Of a stretch of DNA of 64,000 nucleotides, positions 51,209 through 62,735 are shown piece after piece; within the stretch, counting starts at the first letter, position 1; each line of letters begins with the position of its first letter. The notes under the pieces were generated by a model, which made no database searches, was not told the DNA's origin, and saw only the letters and a program-made list of their open reading frames with translations. This DNA comes from Linyphia triangularis (taxonomy: Eukaryota; Arthropoda; Arachnida; Araneae; Linyphiidae): NCBI GenBank assembly GCA_963978545.1, contig OZ021725.1, forward strand, positions 8,458,846-8,522,845. Reading direction: 5' to 3'. The translations under genes were made by a program, and so were the position numbers.

Positions 51209-51981
51209 GTTTGCAGCTGGCTTTTCTCAAAATTCAGCGTAATTCCATTTTTCTTCAAAAAGTCTAGTCCGAGAATGCACGGATCTACAATTTCGGCAAC
51301 ATAAACGGTGTGCTTGTAGGTGTTAAATCCAAGGGCAATGTCCACTTGCAATTTCCCATGAACAGAGATATTACCACCAGACACAGTTTGTAGAGAAACA
51401 GAGGGCGCTGTGTAGAGGAGTCGGCTGTTCAGGCGACGAGCCACGTCCGTCCTTACGATCGTTACGTTCGCTCCCGAATCGACGATTAGACGACATGGAG
51501 TTCCGTTGATCTCCCCCTTCACGAATAAACCCTGGTTTCCTCCTTGTCGGGATGAAACGTGGAAACGACTGGTCGGGGCTTCACCTGTTCTACATTGCAG
51601 CTTCTGCCCTACGAGATGACATCTTCTTAGATTCAGTTGTGGAGAATCCGTGGTAGTGTTATCCCTTCTCTTTTTCAAATCAAGGCAGTTTCGTCGTAGA
51701 TGCCCTTCACGTTTGCAGTGCCAGCAAACGACTCTGGTCCTTCGATCCCTGGCTCCGGGATAGCTTCTCATCATTCTATCAATTTTGCTCTCCAGTTCTC
51801 GAAGCTTACTGGTGACAAAGTCAGAAGAATCCTCGGCTAATGCACCACGCACATATCGTCGGTCTTTTCCAGAAGCTAGCTGCGCGGCTTCTACTCTCAT
51901 GGCATAGACGAGGGTGGACTTCAGATCTTTGCTGTCTGACATCCTGGTAGCTTGCTGTATGTCGGGATCTTTTGATGGCAT
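51169..51981 (-). pseudogene. gag C-terminus (zinc knuckle) and aspartic protease
   Basis: 270-residue frame. The start overlaps the gag frame and continues the gag C-terminal part. The zinc knuckle CWHCKREGHLRRNC (about residues 86-99, CX2CX4HX4C) binds RNA. The retropepsin motif DSGANVTIV (168-176) and ILGLDFL (about 241-247) mark the protease. It sits in another frame than the gag N-terminal part, so a small indel near 51975 likely broke gag; the shift to pol near 51200 could be natural or damage. Confidence 0.8.
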
Positions 51982-52945
51982 CCACGAAATACTGAAGAGA
52001 CAGGTTATCTCGTACGTCCGAGGGACAGTCTGGGAAAGCGAGGAGCGACAGTCTTTCTATATCCGATGCCAATTCTTGAAGAGTTTCATTGGCCTTCTGC
52101 TGTCTCACTTTCAATTGCAGTCTGTTGTAATCCTTTAGATGCTGCTCCCCAAACCTTAACTCCAAAGCACTGGCCAGCGCCACGAATTCTCCCCGCTTCT
52201 CTTCAGGTAGTGTCTGTAAAATGTCAGCAGCTTCACCTCGAAGAGATGCCGCGAGATGGAATGCTTTCGAAGTATCGTCCCAACCATTCGCAGAAGCAAT
52301 CATTTCAAACTGCGTTTGATAAACGCGCCAAGACGACTTCCCATCAAAAGGGGCCACCTTGATGTTAGAGCGCGGCGCCATAAAGGGGATGGAAGCGTTA
52401 TCCCAATTAGGTGACGCTATGGCCAGAGCTTCACGCGTTTCCATTTTTCGCAGCCTTTCTTCCACAACGTCAATGAATTTGTCTTGCTCTTCCTTTAAGG
52501 TGGAAACTTTTTCACCTAAGTTGTTCACTTTTCCGTTGAACTCCTCAAACTTTTCATCAACTTCCTTTCTTACTGCATTGAATACTTCTTCTTTCACGGA
52601 TTGCAGAACATTTGAGGTAGTTTCTATTATGGTTGATTCCACCATTGAGGCTAGCTCTATCTTCATTTCTTCTTTGATTTCATTCACTGCTGCAGATGTT
52701 GTTTCACACTTGGCGGCTAAAGCTTTAATATCCGATGATGTTGCTTCTTGGCTGGCGGCGATTGCGGCGGCAAGTTCGGCGTTAGTCGTCTCTTGGCGGG
52801 CTTGACCAGCGGCGATTGTAGCGGCGGTTAATTCTTGTCCGGCTTTTATTTCGGTGGCTGTGGTTTCCTGTTGGGCCTTCATTCCAACAATCATTTCCAT
52901 CAACTGCTTCATTTGGTCTTCCATCATTCCTCTAGTTGTCGGCAT
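51821..52945 (-). pseudogene. gag N-terminal and capsid region
   Basis: 374-residue frame starting at ATG 52945. Residues about 10-190 are an Ala/Glu/Lys-rich coiled coil with repeated AGQ-ETT units. Then comes the retrotransposon gag (capsid-like) domain from about 205, with SSWRVYQTQFEMIA, AASLRGEAADILQTLP and FGEQHLKDYNRLQL. The last about 40 residues are out of frame with the continuation at 51169-51981, consistent with a one-base indel near 51975. Confidence 0.82.
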
Positions 52946-52965
52946 TCAAATTCAAAATTACGATA

Positions 52966-52982
52966 CCCCACTTCTGACACCA
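52966..52982 (-). other. Primer binding site, tRNA-Leu-like
   Basis: The plus strand reads CCCCACTTCTGACACCA, ending one base before the 5' LTR. This matches the 3' end of a tRNA (…CCA) and looks like a metazoan tRNA-Leu. Confidence 0.65.
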
Positions 52983-52983
52983 C

Positions 52984-53449
52984 TGTTACGAATTTTTCCA
53001 CTGAGGCAATGATGGCACAGTTTTCACGGTATAAAAATATTTATTCTCTCTTCAGAAAACTCACAAAATTTATTCACAGGCAACAGTTTAATTACTCTCA
53101 AGCTTCAACACAAGCTTCAACAAAAATAACTTCGCATTCAGCGATTATACAAGCTCACTCCAATAGGTAAACAAAGCGATCAGCTTTCAACGATTTCCGA
53201 AGTCCATCTGAAAACTTTCCCGTTCTCCAGTCGTTTATATACAAGCGCGTGAGACATTCTCGAAATTTCCAGCCAATTCATCGGAAAAGAAATATCTCGA
53301 ACCTTCTCGATTACTTTAGGTGTTGCCACCTTTTTCTAACTTGTATAATCGCTATTAATTACTAAATAAAATAAGATAAAAATAAATTACAATAGAATTT
53401 TGAAATAATACGTCACTATTTACAATATATACAGACAATTTGTGCAACA
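52984..53449 (-). repeat. 5' LTR of the Gypsy-like element (LTR-2)
   Basis: 466 bp, TGTTACG...GCAACA on the plus strand. Adjacent to the primer site and followed by ATAT. Confidence 0.92.
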
Positions 53450-53949
53450 ATATATTTGAAGAAGGAATAAGCTAATAATAACATATTAAATTATATAGTC
53501 AAAAATCAAATGTTTTGATAGCAACAATTGCAAAACCGTAGTGTGTGCACTGTGTTTAGAAAGAAAACAAAAGAATAAAATCAAATTGTAAAAGCTAGCT
53601 TAACAAATCAATTCAATTTAGTTATATATTATGAATTTTTCTCATGGATGAGACCTTATTCGTGTGACGTCACAAGTTTGGAGTTCAGAAGTGTTTGCAT
53701 TAGTCGAGGTTTTTTTACTGTGACCTTTGTTCTGTCGAAACATAAATAAAAACGTAGATGGATCATCGAAGAGGTGAATCGCGATCTTACCGTTTATGAC
53801 ATCATAGTCACGTGACTTTAGTTAAAATGTTTAGCAATCCATGACTTACGGTCATTTTTTTGCTCAAAATCATGATTTTCCACTATAAAATTTACCCTAT
53901 GACTTTCCATAACATTTCCTGACTTTCCATATGTGCAGAAACACTGTAG

Positions 53950-54235
53950 ACACTTTTAGTTTAGCCACTTCATTGCAGACTTTATTTGACCAGTACCACA
54001 GCCAGGGGAGGAGAGGTTGGGGTTAACACCTTCCCTCCAGGAGAGAAAAATGAGCCAATATTTAAATTTTACATTGCCAGAGGACTTAATTAAAAAAAAA
54101 ATTGCAGGCGTAGGGGCAGAAACGAAAAGTGTCTGGTTGATTACTCTATTTATTCCCCTGATCACGTCATTTAATCGACCTATGGTGAGTAGATATTTTC
54201 AGGTCCAGTAAACAACAAAATAAAAACACAATTAC
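53950..54235. other. NPHP4 intron, no element identified
   Basis: Intron between the 141-nt exon and the transposon. No repeat ends seen. Small frames on both strands lack meaning. Confidence 0.4.
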
Positions 54236-54376
54236 TTTGTTCCTGGCATGAGTGAACGGATATTCATTGATAGCTCCTGCACAGCAAATGGTGAGAGGAC
54301 AAACGGATCGGACGGATGAAGCAGCAGCTCCCTGGAGCTGGAAGAACACCTCACCAGGTTGGTGGCATGAGTACCC
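54236..54376 (-). CDS. NPHP4: Nephrocystin-4, third-last exon
   Basis: 141 nt in the frame G + 46 codons + AA. Acceptor TTGTCTTCTCCCAG, donor ACAAA/GTAATT. The product starts GTHATNLVRC and contains SDPFVLSPFAVQELSMNIR and ends LMPGT. It aligns in position and character with the nephrocystin-4 stretch before SWLVCL (…P-x-GVFVLPP…LHVGVRPL-x-AG). The upstream AG plus G makes Arg; the trailing AA plus G of the next exon makes Lys. The longer overlapping frame on the same strand (54167-54469) is the wrong phase. Confidence 0.9.
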
Positions 54377-55063
54377 CTGGGAGAAGACAATAAATAAATT
54401 GACATTCACTATATGAAAGGAAAGTGCTTTGAGAATTGAGAAATAACAATATACTACAGGGCAATACAAAGTAAATCTACTGGGTTTTTCAGAAAAGAAT
54501 ACCTAAATTTGAAGTGATGTAATTACAAAACAGTGAGCGGCAAAAAGAAGGGACAAGTCATATGTTGGATTGACAGGAGTGGAATTTTAAATACACCAGT
54601 TTGCAAAATTGATTGATGAGAACAAATTTGATGATGGCTGCATGTGATTTACCAATAAGGCCTATTTTTTTCAGTCGTGGTGCTGGTACTCGGTAGAGTT
54701 TCCCCCAATCATAAGTCATAAGGCCTACTTTCATTTGAGCAGACTTGTCAGTGTATAAAACTGGTGGATATATGGGGTGCTGAAAACTTGTCTGCATGTC
54801 TTGCAAAACACTGTATTTTGCAAAAGTTGACAGTTTGGGCTGCTCTATCCAGTAAAGGAATCATAGAGGAATAAAGGGTAGGAAATGATGAACTCATTCC
54901 TCTATAATATTCAGATTATACAAATTTTTTCTGCCACATTGCCTACGCGTTTTGAGATCATATAGTAGTGTACATCAAAATGACAAGAAGAGTGCAATTC
55001 GCAACAGAGATGCATTTGACAGAAAACAGACCTATTTATAAAAATCTAATATAATATTAGCAA
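54377..55063. other. NPHP4 intron, unclassified
   Basis: No exon is needed here, because the flanking exons join in phase. The minus frame 54558-54806 has no recognised domain. Confidence 0.4.
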
Positions 55064-55298
55064 TACAAATCGTCTTTCTATCACCATAATCATTAAAATT
55101 CAATGTCAATTTAATTATGGAAGACGACTGGCTCAGAGGTACAAATGGAAAAGTGTAAAAAAAAAACTCCCAATGCAGGTAATACAAATCACCGTTCTAT
55201 TGAGATAATCATTGCATCCAGTGCTAATTTAGTTATGCAAAATGCCTAGCTCAGGGGGATAAATGGAAGGTGTTACAAACTCCCATGGGCAACGAGGT
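55064..55298. repeat. Two diverged tandem copies of a 115-120 bp unit
   Basis: 'aatacaaatc' + 'ataatcatt' + 'ctcagaggtacaaatgga' recurs at 55180-55298 with changes. Function unknown; located in an NPHP4 intron. Confidence 0.6.
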
Positions 55299-55768
55299 CG
55301 GAGCTTTCAGCAGATGTGCGGGAAGTTGGCTTTGCAAGGGAAATGGTTTGGGAATTCATTTCCGGTGGCTCAGAGGCCCCGTATCAGGTTTTCAGTAAGA
55401 TAACTTCTCCATTCAACATTGTAGTCACCAGGGATGAGGGACTGGGGTCTATTTTCTCTAGGCAAGTGGAGGATTCCGACAACCACAGAGACAAGAGGAA
55501 GCTCATGATGAGGTGATAAATAGATGCCTCCCCTCCTGCATGACCTGCTCCACGAAAGCCCCTCCCACAAGTCATAAAACTCTTGCTCACTGCAGTTCAG
55601 GCAACATGTATATTATTCATTAGTTGTATTGAATATGAGTTTGCATTAGTTCAATACACAAGGGGGAAAATACTTTGGTTAGGCAAATTTGTACATAGTG
55701 AATATTTAGAAAGGGGGCATGTAAGTAATGCTTAGTGTAACACCCCCTAGGACTAATCAAAATATATG
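55299..55768. other. Intron segment with GC-richer open frames, unassigned
   Basis: 55300-55590 is less AT-rich and open on both strands for about 60 residues. No domain is recognised and it is not required for the NPHP4 splice pattern. Possibly a decayed transposon or a non-coding exon. Confidence 0.3.
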
Positions 55769-56357
55769 CAGGGTTTCTGCCAAAATAAAACGTTACGAAT
55801 CCATGACTTTCCAAGACTGAAGCAAATAACTTTCCATGACTCAAGAAATCGCATCACAATATTTTTTTAAAATGAACCTTAATGAATTTTATTAACACGA
55901 ACATAGTAAGTGAATTATAGTCCTTTAAAATGATGAAGCTAATCAGCAAATAATTGGTCAGTAATAATATATTTAATTATATCATCAATAATCAAATGTT
56001 TTGGTATGAACAATGCAAAATGGAAACACACAGTGTTAAGAAAACAAAAAAATGTAAACAAGCCTATCAAATCGGTTTTTCTATGAAGAATTTTTTGTAC
56101 TTAACTACACAAATTAAGAATTTTTTTCATTGGCCAAAGTTTTTAACTGCGACCGTTGTTTCTGTCAAAACGTAACAGATGAATAGCAATAGTGACGTTT
56201 ATGACGTCGCAGTCACATGATTTTACTTAAGATGTTTAGGAATTCATTAAACTCACTGTTTATCCATGACTTACGGTCGTTTTTGTGACAAAATTTACCC
56301 ATGTCCAAATTCATGACTTTCCATGACATTTCCTGAATTTTCATAAGAGCGGAAACC
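55769..56357. mobile_element. DNA transposon copy (CAGGGTTTCTGCC termini)
   Basis: The left end CAGGGTTTCTGCCAAAATAA and the right end ...GCGGAAACC are inverted. Collinear with 49673-53948 minus the LTR element. Repeated 'catgactttcca' motifs near both ends. Duplication not recognisable. Confidence 0.6.
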
Positions 56358-58257
56358 TTTATAAGTCATATCAGGGTCGTAGATAGGGGAAACTGACGGG
56401 ACAACTCCCCCCCCCAGGGTTCCCACTCTTATTGAAGAAAAAAATTCAAGGACTTTCAAGGACCTTTTTAAGAAAATTCAAGGACCTTTTTAGAAAAATT
56501 CAAGAACCATAATTTTAAATACATCAGACCTAAAACTACAAAACGGAGATTATCGGTGGTCAGGGGTGTAGTGGAGTGGGAACATGAGGCAAAGGCGATC
56601 CTTTACCTTTTTAGAAGGCGGAACGACATTCCCTCATCTAAAAATTTTTTCATTTGTATTTTTTTTTCTCTTTTCGTAATACTGAACTCAAAGCCAAGTA
56701 AGCAAACAAAAAAGTCATTTCGTGGGAACTTGCTTTCGTCTGGGATCCACAACTTCAGAACTGAGCAGGCAAGTTCTAGTTTTTGTAAAACACTTGAAAG
56801 AGGCGCGGCAACCCACACATGGCCCTTTCTCCTTCATCAGAAATGAACTGACATATGTTTACATCTAGCTACGATTCATTCAATAGCAATCATCCTCTTC
56901 AACGAATGATCTGTATTTGTGGAAGAATTCCAGACGTCAAACTTGTATGGTTCGTCGTATATACAATCTAAAACTTCCATACACAAATTCACGCCAAATA
57001 TCTACATTTTGAATAAAACTGTGACCTAGCACATTCAGTTCTTTGTGCCCCTTTCCTTGAAGAATAATTCGCCTCCTCTAATTTTAACGTGAACGCTAAC
57101 CGATTTATCAACAAAAGTTATGTATAGATATTTTTTTGAAATTTTTATATCACAGATTTAATAAATTATTTGTAAACCTCTCAACGTACCTAAGAAATGA
57201 ATTCGTTGAAGAGGAAAAAACAAATGACAGTAAAAGATGGGGTTTCTTACAATCCAAAAAAGTTAAGCAAACCTGCTGTTCTGACGGAATAAACTGGTTG
57301 TGCTAAAAATCCAGATAGGTATGAGCAGAATGTTGATATTTTGTATTAGCTTTTAAGGTGTTTCGAGATCACGGAATTATGTATTTATATTTTGTCAGAT
57401 ATTGGGAAAATTAAACTGATAACTTGTTTGAACATGAAAAAATATGTTCAAAATAGTATTGATTTTTAAATCCTTTATATTAACTTCGCTTTTGAATTGT
57501 TTGTGAATTTGAATATGTTTAGTTCAACACAAAAAATGTTGCTTGAATGTACACTAAAGAGACTGGCTTCAAGCGCTCCGCTACTTTGTTGTGACAGAAC
57601 TAAACAGTTGTTAACTTTGTATCACTTTAACTTGGCAGTACTGATAATGCTACATTAGCCGAATTGCAACCCTTCACAACCCAGGGTTGCAAAGGGAATT
57701 CCAAGGCTTGCGCTAAGAATAGCGAACAACTAAAAAAAGTAATACGTAGCAAAAATCTGTAATTTTAATAGCATGTATTTTATTAAATTCTTATGAAAAT
57801 AATTTTATTACAATTTTTTATAAAAAAAAAAAAAAAAATTAAAAAAAAAAATAATTAATCCGTGTGTTCCTTAATAAAAGCTGACTTAAAATAATGTTGA
57901 TTAGTGCAGAAAACGCTATGATTTTAATAATTTGCACCCATACCATATAGAGCACTCTTACCATTTTTGGAGTGTTTTCTATACCCATTTTCATTGTAAG
58001 GGGCACCAAAACTCATTCTTGCACACATAGCATTTTACTCCTAGGCTGGTCCTGTATATTTGATTTTCCTTAATATAAAAGTGCTAATGGTTTTGCAAAT
58101 GGGTATAATACATTGAAATTGGGCTGCGAAGAAGTAGGAAAACAATTCAGGTGTACTTTAAAATGCAAAATTAAATTTCTTTTTGGTTTGAGAATGGGAA
58201 AGTTTTACACTTACAGTGATTTCAGAATTTATTCCAAAAATGTAGCAGCAGTTCTTA

Positions 58258-61200
58258 CAGGGTTCCCACTCTTATTGAAGAAAAAAATTCAAGGACTTTC
58301 AAGGACCTTTTTAAGAAAATTCAAGGACCTTTTTAAGAAAATTCAAGGACCTTTTTTGGAACAGAGTGTCCGCAAAAAAGTTATTTTGAAATCCCCTGTA
58401 ACATCCAATGTTTCCCCTGATTAAGTCATCAACAAAATATACATATACTATAACTTTCAAATAAAAGAACATTCAAACTCACCATCATAAAAATAATTAT
58501 GAATTATGTACTGTTTATCTGTACATCATTATGGTGCAAACAGCAAATTACTCCGTTCAGTGCAGTGTATGTATAGTGTACCTGTACTGTGCATGTGCAC
58601 TTATACTTTAAAATCCCTTTTTTTTCCCTTCCCATTACAGTCTAATCTCAAGAAAAGAGGACACTAGTATTAAATTTCAGATTTAATAAGCTGTTTTCTA
58701 AGTAAAATTTTAAAGGGAAAGACAAACCATAAATCATGTCAAAGTGGATGAAACATTCAACAAAATACTCTATATATTAACTATTTTTGCTTTCTGAAAA
58801 CTTATAATTCTAATAAAAATTTATAAAATCAATAATTACTTTAAAAACATTTTGTAATGTGAATTTTTTATGTTTTTTGCCTCAAATAAAATTGGTAAAA
58901 ATATTATACAACAATTTGTGTATTTAAAAAAAAACTGCCTTCAATTGTAGATGGAATTAGGGGAGTTACACCATTTTCAGTTTGCATAATTTCGTTGTCC
59001 AAATTGTTCAATTTAATCCCTGGCAATATTCTTTTTTGCTTAAGTTCAGCTGTTGCCACTGTTAAGGTATAGTACCCAGGCAAAATTTTACAAAATGAAA
59101 AAAAATTTCATAATACAATTAATTTTATAATATTATAAATAAAAAAAAATTGCTTTAACTTTTAAACTATTACTTATATCTATAGTTAAAATGTAAAATT
59201 GTATTTCATGTTAAAATAAACAATTTTACATTCAACAGCAGTTAAGATTATAATTTTAAATAAGGATACACAGTAAAATTTGGCAGTTGGGATTAATTTC
59301 TGGCGCAAAATTAAATTAAAATTCTAATCATTCAGCATTGACTCAAACCAAATGGTGAAAACGATCCTCACACACACATTAATCACGGACATTGCAGCTT
59401 TCACATTGGCAGAAGCCCAGGCGAATGAAACTAAAATGACATTGCAAATCTCGCCAATAGCTACTATTAAAACGGTTTAAACCTAAGTGAAAATTAAAAC
59501 TAATCCAATGTAAATATCGGTATAACGCCCAGCATACCGGCGCAAATCTCAGCAAATACATTAAACCAACAATTGGCAAATATTGCCATACCGCTGCAAG
59601 CAAAATGCACAGTAAGCAGGTTCGATGATTGTCAAATTTGAAGGCAAACCCAACAAAATCGTAATGCAGATTTGTATCGAGCTCAGGAATGATAGAAATT
59701 TCAAATGAAAGAAAAAGAGTTGAAACAGCGTTTTAGCTGAACTGTATTACGTCCGACAGGTTAAAATCTCTACAATAACGTCAGTAACTATTATATCGGA
59801 GTAAGGCCTGCGAAAATGAGCATCACACAGCAACGTAATAATATCGATAACGATGGCATTATTCACAGGAATAACGGCCATTTCATCAGCATAACGCTCA
59901 GCAAAATGAAGGGGAGAATAGTGATAGAGGAAGTCTGAACGTACGCAGGTTCCATGATTGTCAGTCAATTTTAATCTCAGCGAGATCAATGGGAAAATTG
60001 TAGGAAAACTTTGATAAACGGAAAAATAAGATTTTAAGAAGTGGACGAATATGAAATAAAAAAAAAATCCTTCCTTCTTTGATTCTTTCCGCAGATCGGC
60101 GGAAGAAATCACATACCTGCATTAAGGCAACAATCGGCAAAAATGACTATCACACCAACTTAAATATCAATGTTAGTACCCAATATATCGTTGGTATCGC
60201 TGAAACAGAGTCAATTATATCGACGTCACAATCTATGAAATTGACAATCACAACCACAAATCTCGCCGATAGCGACAACTTTTGAAGTTCAAACCATCGG
60301 AATAGTGACTAATAGGGACTAAAATTAACATCACAACTATGTAAATCTTGGTGATAGCTCTCGTCTTAGCAGCGTAAATCTCGGTAATAATAGCACTAAC
60401 ACCAGTGTAAAGTTCGACGAAACTAGCCACCACACACCAACATAAATAACAGAGATAGATGCTGGCAATCTGCAAGAAAAGTGGTCAGTACATCAGAAGT
60501 TTGGGGAAGTCTGAACGTATGCAGGTTCACTGGTTGTCAGACAAGCAAGTAAACCCAATAATATTGTAATGCAGGTTTGTATCGGTCTCAGGAATGATAA
60601 AAATTTCAGCCAAAAAAGAGCTGAAATGCATGCTTCAGCAGAACTGTACCATGGCTAACAGGTGCAATCTTTGATCACCACCATGAAAATGAGTAGCACG
60701 CAAGAATGTAATTCGCGGCCATAGCGCTCTCTAATAATCACGAAAATATCGGCCCTTTCATCACCGTAGAGTTCAGAAAAATGACCAGATACCTACGTAA
60801 ATAATACCGACAGAGGCTATAACGTTAACGGAAAAATGAGGGGGAAAGTAGTCATTCCATTGGCGATTCTGCCATTTTTTGAGTTTTTAAAAAATTTTAT
60901 AATTTGTTTACAAATCGTTTTTGGTATTTTTGCTAGCAGTGTATCTTCAATTAACAAAATTAAAAGACTCAGTTTAATTCCGGAAAATTCGCTGATTCCT
61001 TTAAACTTTTTGACAAAATCCCTGATAATTCCCGAAATGCTGAATTCCCTGACTTTTTCCGATCTGTGGAAACCGTGTAGGAAAATTCAAGGACCAGAAA
61101 ATTACATACTTTAGAAACAAAAATACAAAACGGAAATTATCAGTGGTCACTTAAAAATTCAAGGACTTTCAAGGACCGTATCCTTTTTTCAAGGACTTTC

Positions 61201-61267
61201 AAGGACCAAATTTCATTAAAAAAAATTCAAGGACTTTCCAGGACTTTCAAGGACCGTGGGAACCCTG
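58258..61267. mobile_element. Inner layer: 3 kb element (CAGGGTTCCCAC), 5-bp duplication
   Basis: Same termini as the outer MITE but 3 kb. Flanked by TCTTA on both sides (58253-58257 and 61268-61272), a 5-bp duplication as in the hAT5 group. Interior is largely a degenerate repeat field. No transposase frame. Confidence 0.7.
59380..60800. repeat. Degenerate repeat field inside the 3 kb element
   Basis: Phrases such as GCAGGTTC-ATGATTGTCA, ATGCAGRTTTGTATCG and CTCAGGAATGATA recur near 59620, 59945 and 60520. Short CG-containing motifs (AAATCTCG, TATCGGT, ATAACG) recur every few tens of bases. A similar texture is seen near 63230-63380. Confidence 0.5.
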
Positions 61268-62568
61268 TCTTAAAATAAAGTCATACAGTGTCGGCAATAA
61301 GAGGAGGAAATTTCCCCGATCTTTTTTAAAATCTAGTGATTTTGATTGCAATATTATATATATTTTGCAGTTTGCCTTCTCCTCCGATTTAAACCCATTT
61401 TTTACTATTATTGTCACCTAACTGTCACCACTGTCGAGATGACAAAATCAAACTGGATAAGATAAAAAAAACAGGAATGTCCCATACAAATATGGCAAGT
61501 AATGAGTCTACATTGAAATATCCTGCTTAAAATTAGATATGATTAAGATGGTACACAAATTAATATTTTATCAAGAAATTTTAAATCGACTGATGGATTT
61601 GAATTTTCCAATTATTTTATTAATGGAGCAAATTTGGAAAAGGAAAGGAAGGATTTATCAAGAAAGCGGAACTTCTCTACATTTTCTTTTTGAGAAGGAG
61701 AAAAGCCATAAAACTTTCAATCAACTTCTGCAACAATCACAATCTTTTTCATTCATTTTGAAAACAGATTTTGAGGAGCTACAAAATCTGGAAATTTATC
61801 CGAACCTATTGCATGTAAGACATCTCTGACATTTCGGAAAAAATGTTTAAAAATTTGTATCAATAATATGTTTGAAAATGGGTTATAATCCTTTATAAGG
61901 TGTTAAACAATCTTTTAAAATGGGTTGTGCAAAGCAAATTATTTAAAATCCATATAACTTAATAGTTTATACTTATTCTTTTATACAAATAATTTTTTTA
62001 AACACACAATTATTATTATTATTATTATTATTTTTTAATTTTTTGAAGTGCTCTTGAGCTATTTTGAGATTATTAAAGTAATATTAACAAAAATATTTAA
62101 AGTTGTCGTTTTCACTCTCCTCCCCCCCCCCCCCCTCCACACACACAGAAAAAGATAGATACGTTTGTAACGACGCAACATAGCATTCCCACACCTTTTT
62201 ATTTTACACTACACCACTGTTGTTGGTCACTTAAAAATTCAAGGACTTTCAAGGACCTTATCCTTTTTTCAAGGACTTTCAAGGACCAAATTTCATCAAA
62301 AAAAATTCAAGGACTTTCCAGGACTTTCAAGGACCGTGGGAACCCTGCCCCCCCCCCTGGGAAAAAAAATCCTTACCACAGACTTGTGCCATATCATATT
62401 ATGTACATTTTTAATATTGTAACTAATTTTGCAAATCAGTGTATTTGAAATTCCATACCCGTCTATTCAACATATCACTTGTCTCTTTTTTTTTCTGTCG
62501 CTCACAGTTTTGCAGTTATGTCACTTCAAAGTTAGGGTACCCATGTAGTTATTAAAGACTCCAATTAC

Positions 62569-62735
62569 CTGACCATGAGTGATGACCTCATGAGCTGTCC
62601 AGCCATACAGGAGAGGTCTATTCTCTGAAGGGGACACACGTTCAGGAGCCACGTCTGTATTGAAAGCAGTTGATATTTATCTTTGTAAATGAAGACGTAG
62701 AACTCTGTGAGCCTTCCTGAAGATTTGGTGGGTGC
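62569..62735 (-). CDS. NPHP4: Nephrocystin-4, fourth-last exon
   Basis: 167 nt: 55 codons then AG. Acceptor ...TTCTTTTAAAAG, donor GTCAG/GTAATT. The product has EFYVFIYKDKYQLLSIQTW then PLQRIDLSCMAGQL, matching the nephrocystin-4 region FFVIIYSD...QTW...LQRVDVSCVAGQL. Starts in phase 0; AG joins the G of the next exon to make Arg. The acceptor has a weak pyrimidine tract. The next exon upstream was not found before 64000. Another reading frame across the donor is also open but gives no match. Confidence 0.9.

Larger units (their letters stand above)
49903..53449 (-). mobile_element. Gypsy-like LTR retrotransposon, internally deleted
   Basis: Two LTRs of 468 and 466 bp (TGTTACGAAT...GTGCAACA on the plus strand), with ATAT duplications (49899-49902 and 53450-53453). 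The minus orientation is set by the primer site at 52966-52982, the purine tract at 50371-50385 and the gag-protease order. Reverse transcriptase, RNase H and most of the integrase are missing, so the copy cannot move on its own. It lies inside an NPHP4 intron in the sense direction. Confidence 0.92.
49673..53948. mobile_element. Older DNA transposon (CAGGGTTTTTGCC) split by an LTR element
   Basis: The left end CAGGGTTTTTGCCAAAATAA (49673) and the right end GCAGAAACACTG (53948) are inverted, and the interior on both sides of the LTR element is collinear with the copy at 55769-56357. Flanks GTCGACAC / GTAGACAC are a possible 8-bp duplication (7 of 8) offset by one base. Contains a CA-rich microsatellite (49745-49790). 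Confidence 0.6.
56561..62219. mobile_element. Middle layer: hAT-type element (CAGGGGTGTAGTG)
   Basis: CAGGGGTGTAGTGG at the left and CACTACACCACTG at the right, flanks TCGGTGGT / TTGTTGGT (6 of 8). Its own sequence is 56561-58257 and 61268-62219. An open frame at 61539-61829 has no recognised domain. Confidence 0.65.
56415..62347. mobile_element. Outer MITE of a three-layer nest (CAGGGTTCCCAC)
   Basis: CAGGGTTCCCACTC...GTGGGAACCCTG. Only 56415-56560 and 62220-62347 belong to it (about 274 bp), full of TTCAAGGACTTTCAAGGACC units. It is flanked by C runs, so the duplication length cannot be read. Confidence 0.75.

Noticed and set aside
52359..52805. 148-residue plus-strand frame
   Set aside because: It is antisense to the gag coiled coil; Ser/Ala-rich composition is a shadow effect.
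54167..54469. 100-residue minus-strand frame as an NPHP4 exon
   Set aside because: The splice phases and the match to nephrocystin-4 require the next frame over; this frame is a shadow.
55316..55590. Overlapping open frames on both strands as an extra NPHP4 exon
   Set aside because: The exons on either side already join in phase and cover the conserved protein without a gap; no match to nephrocystin-4.
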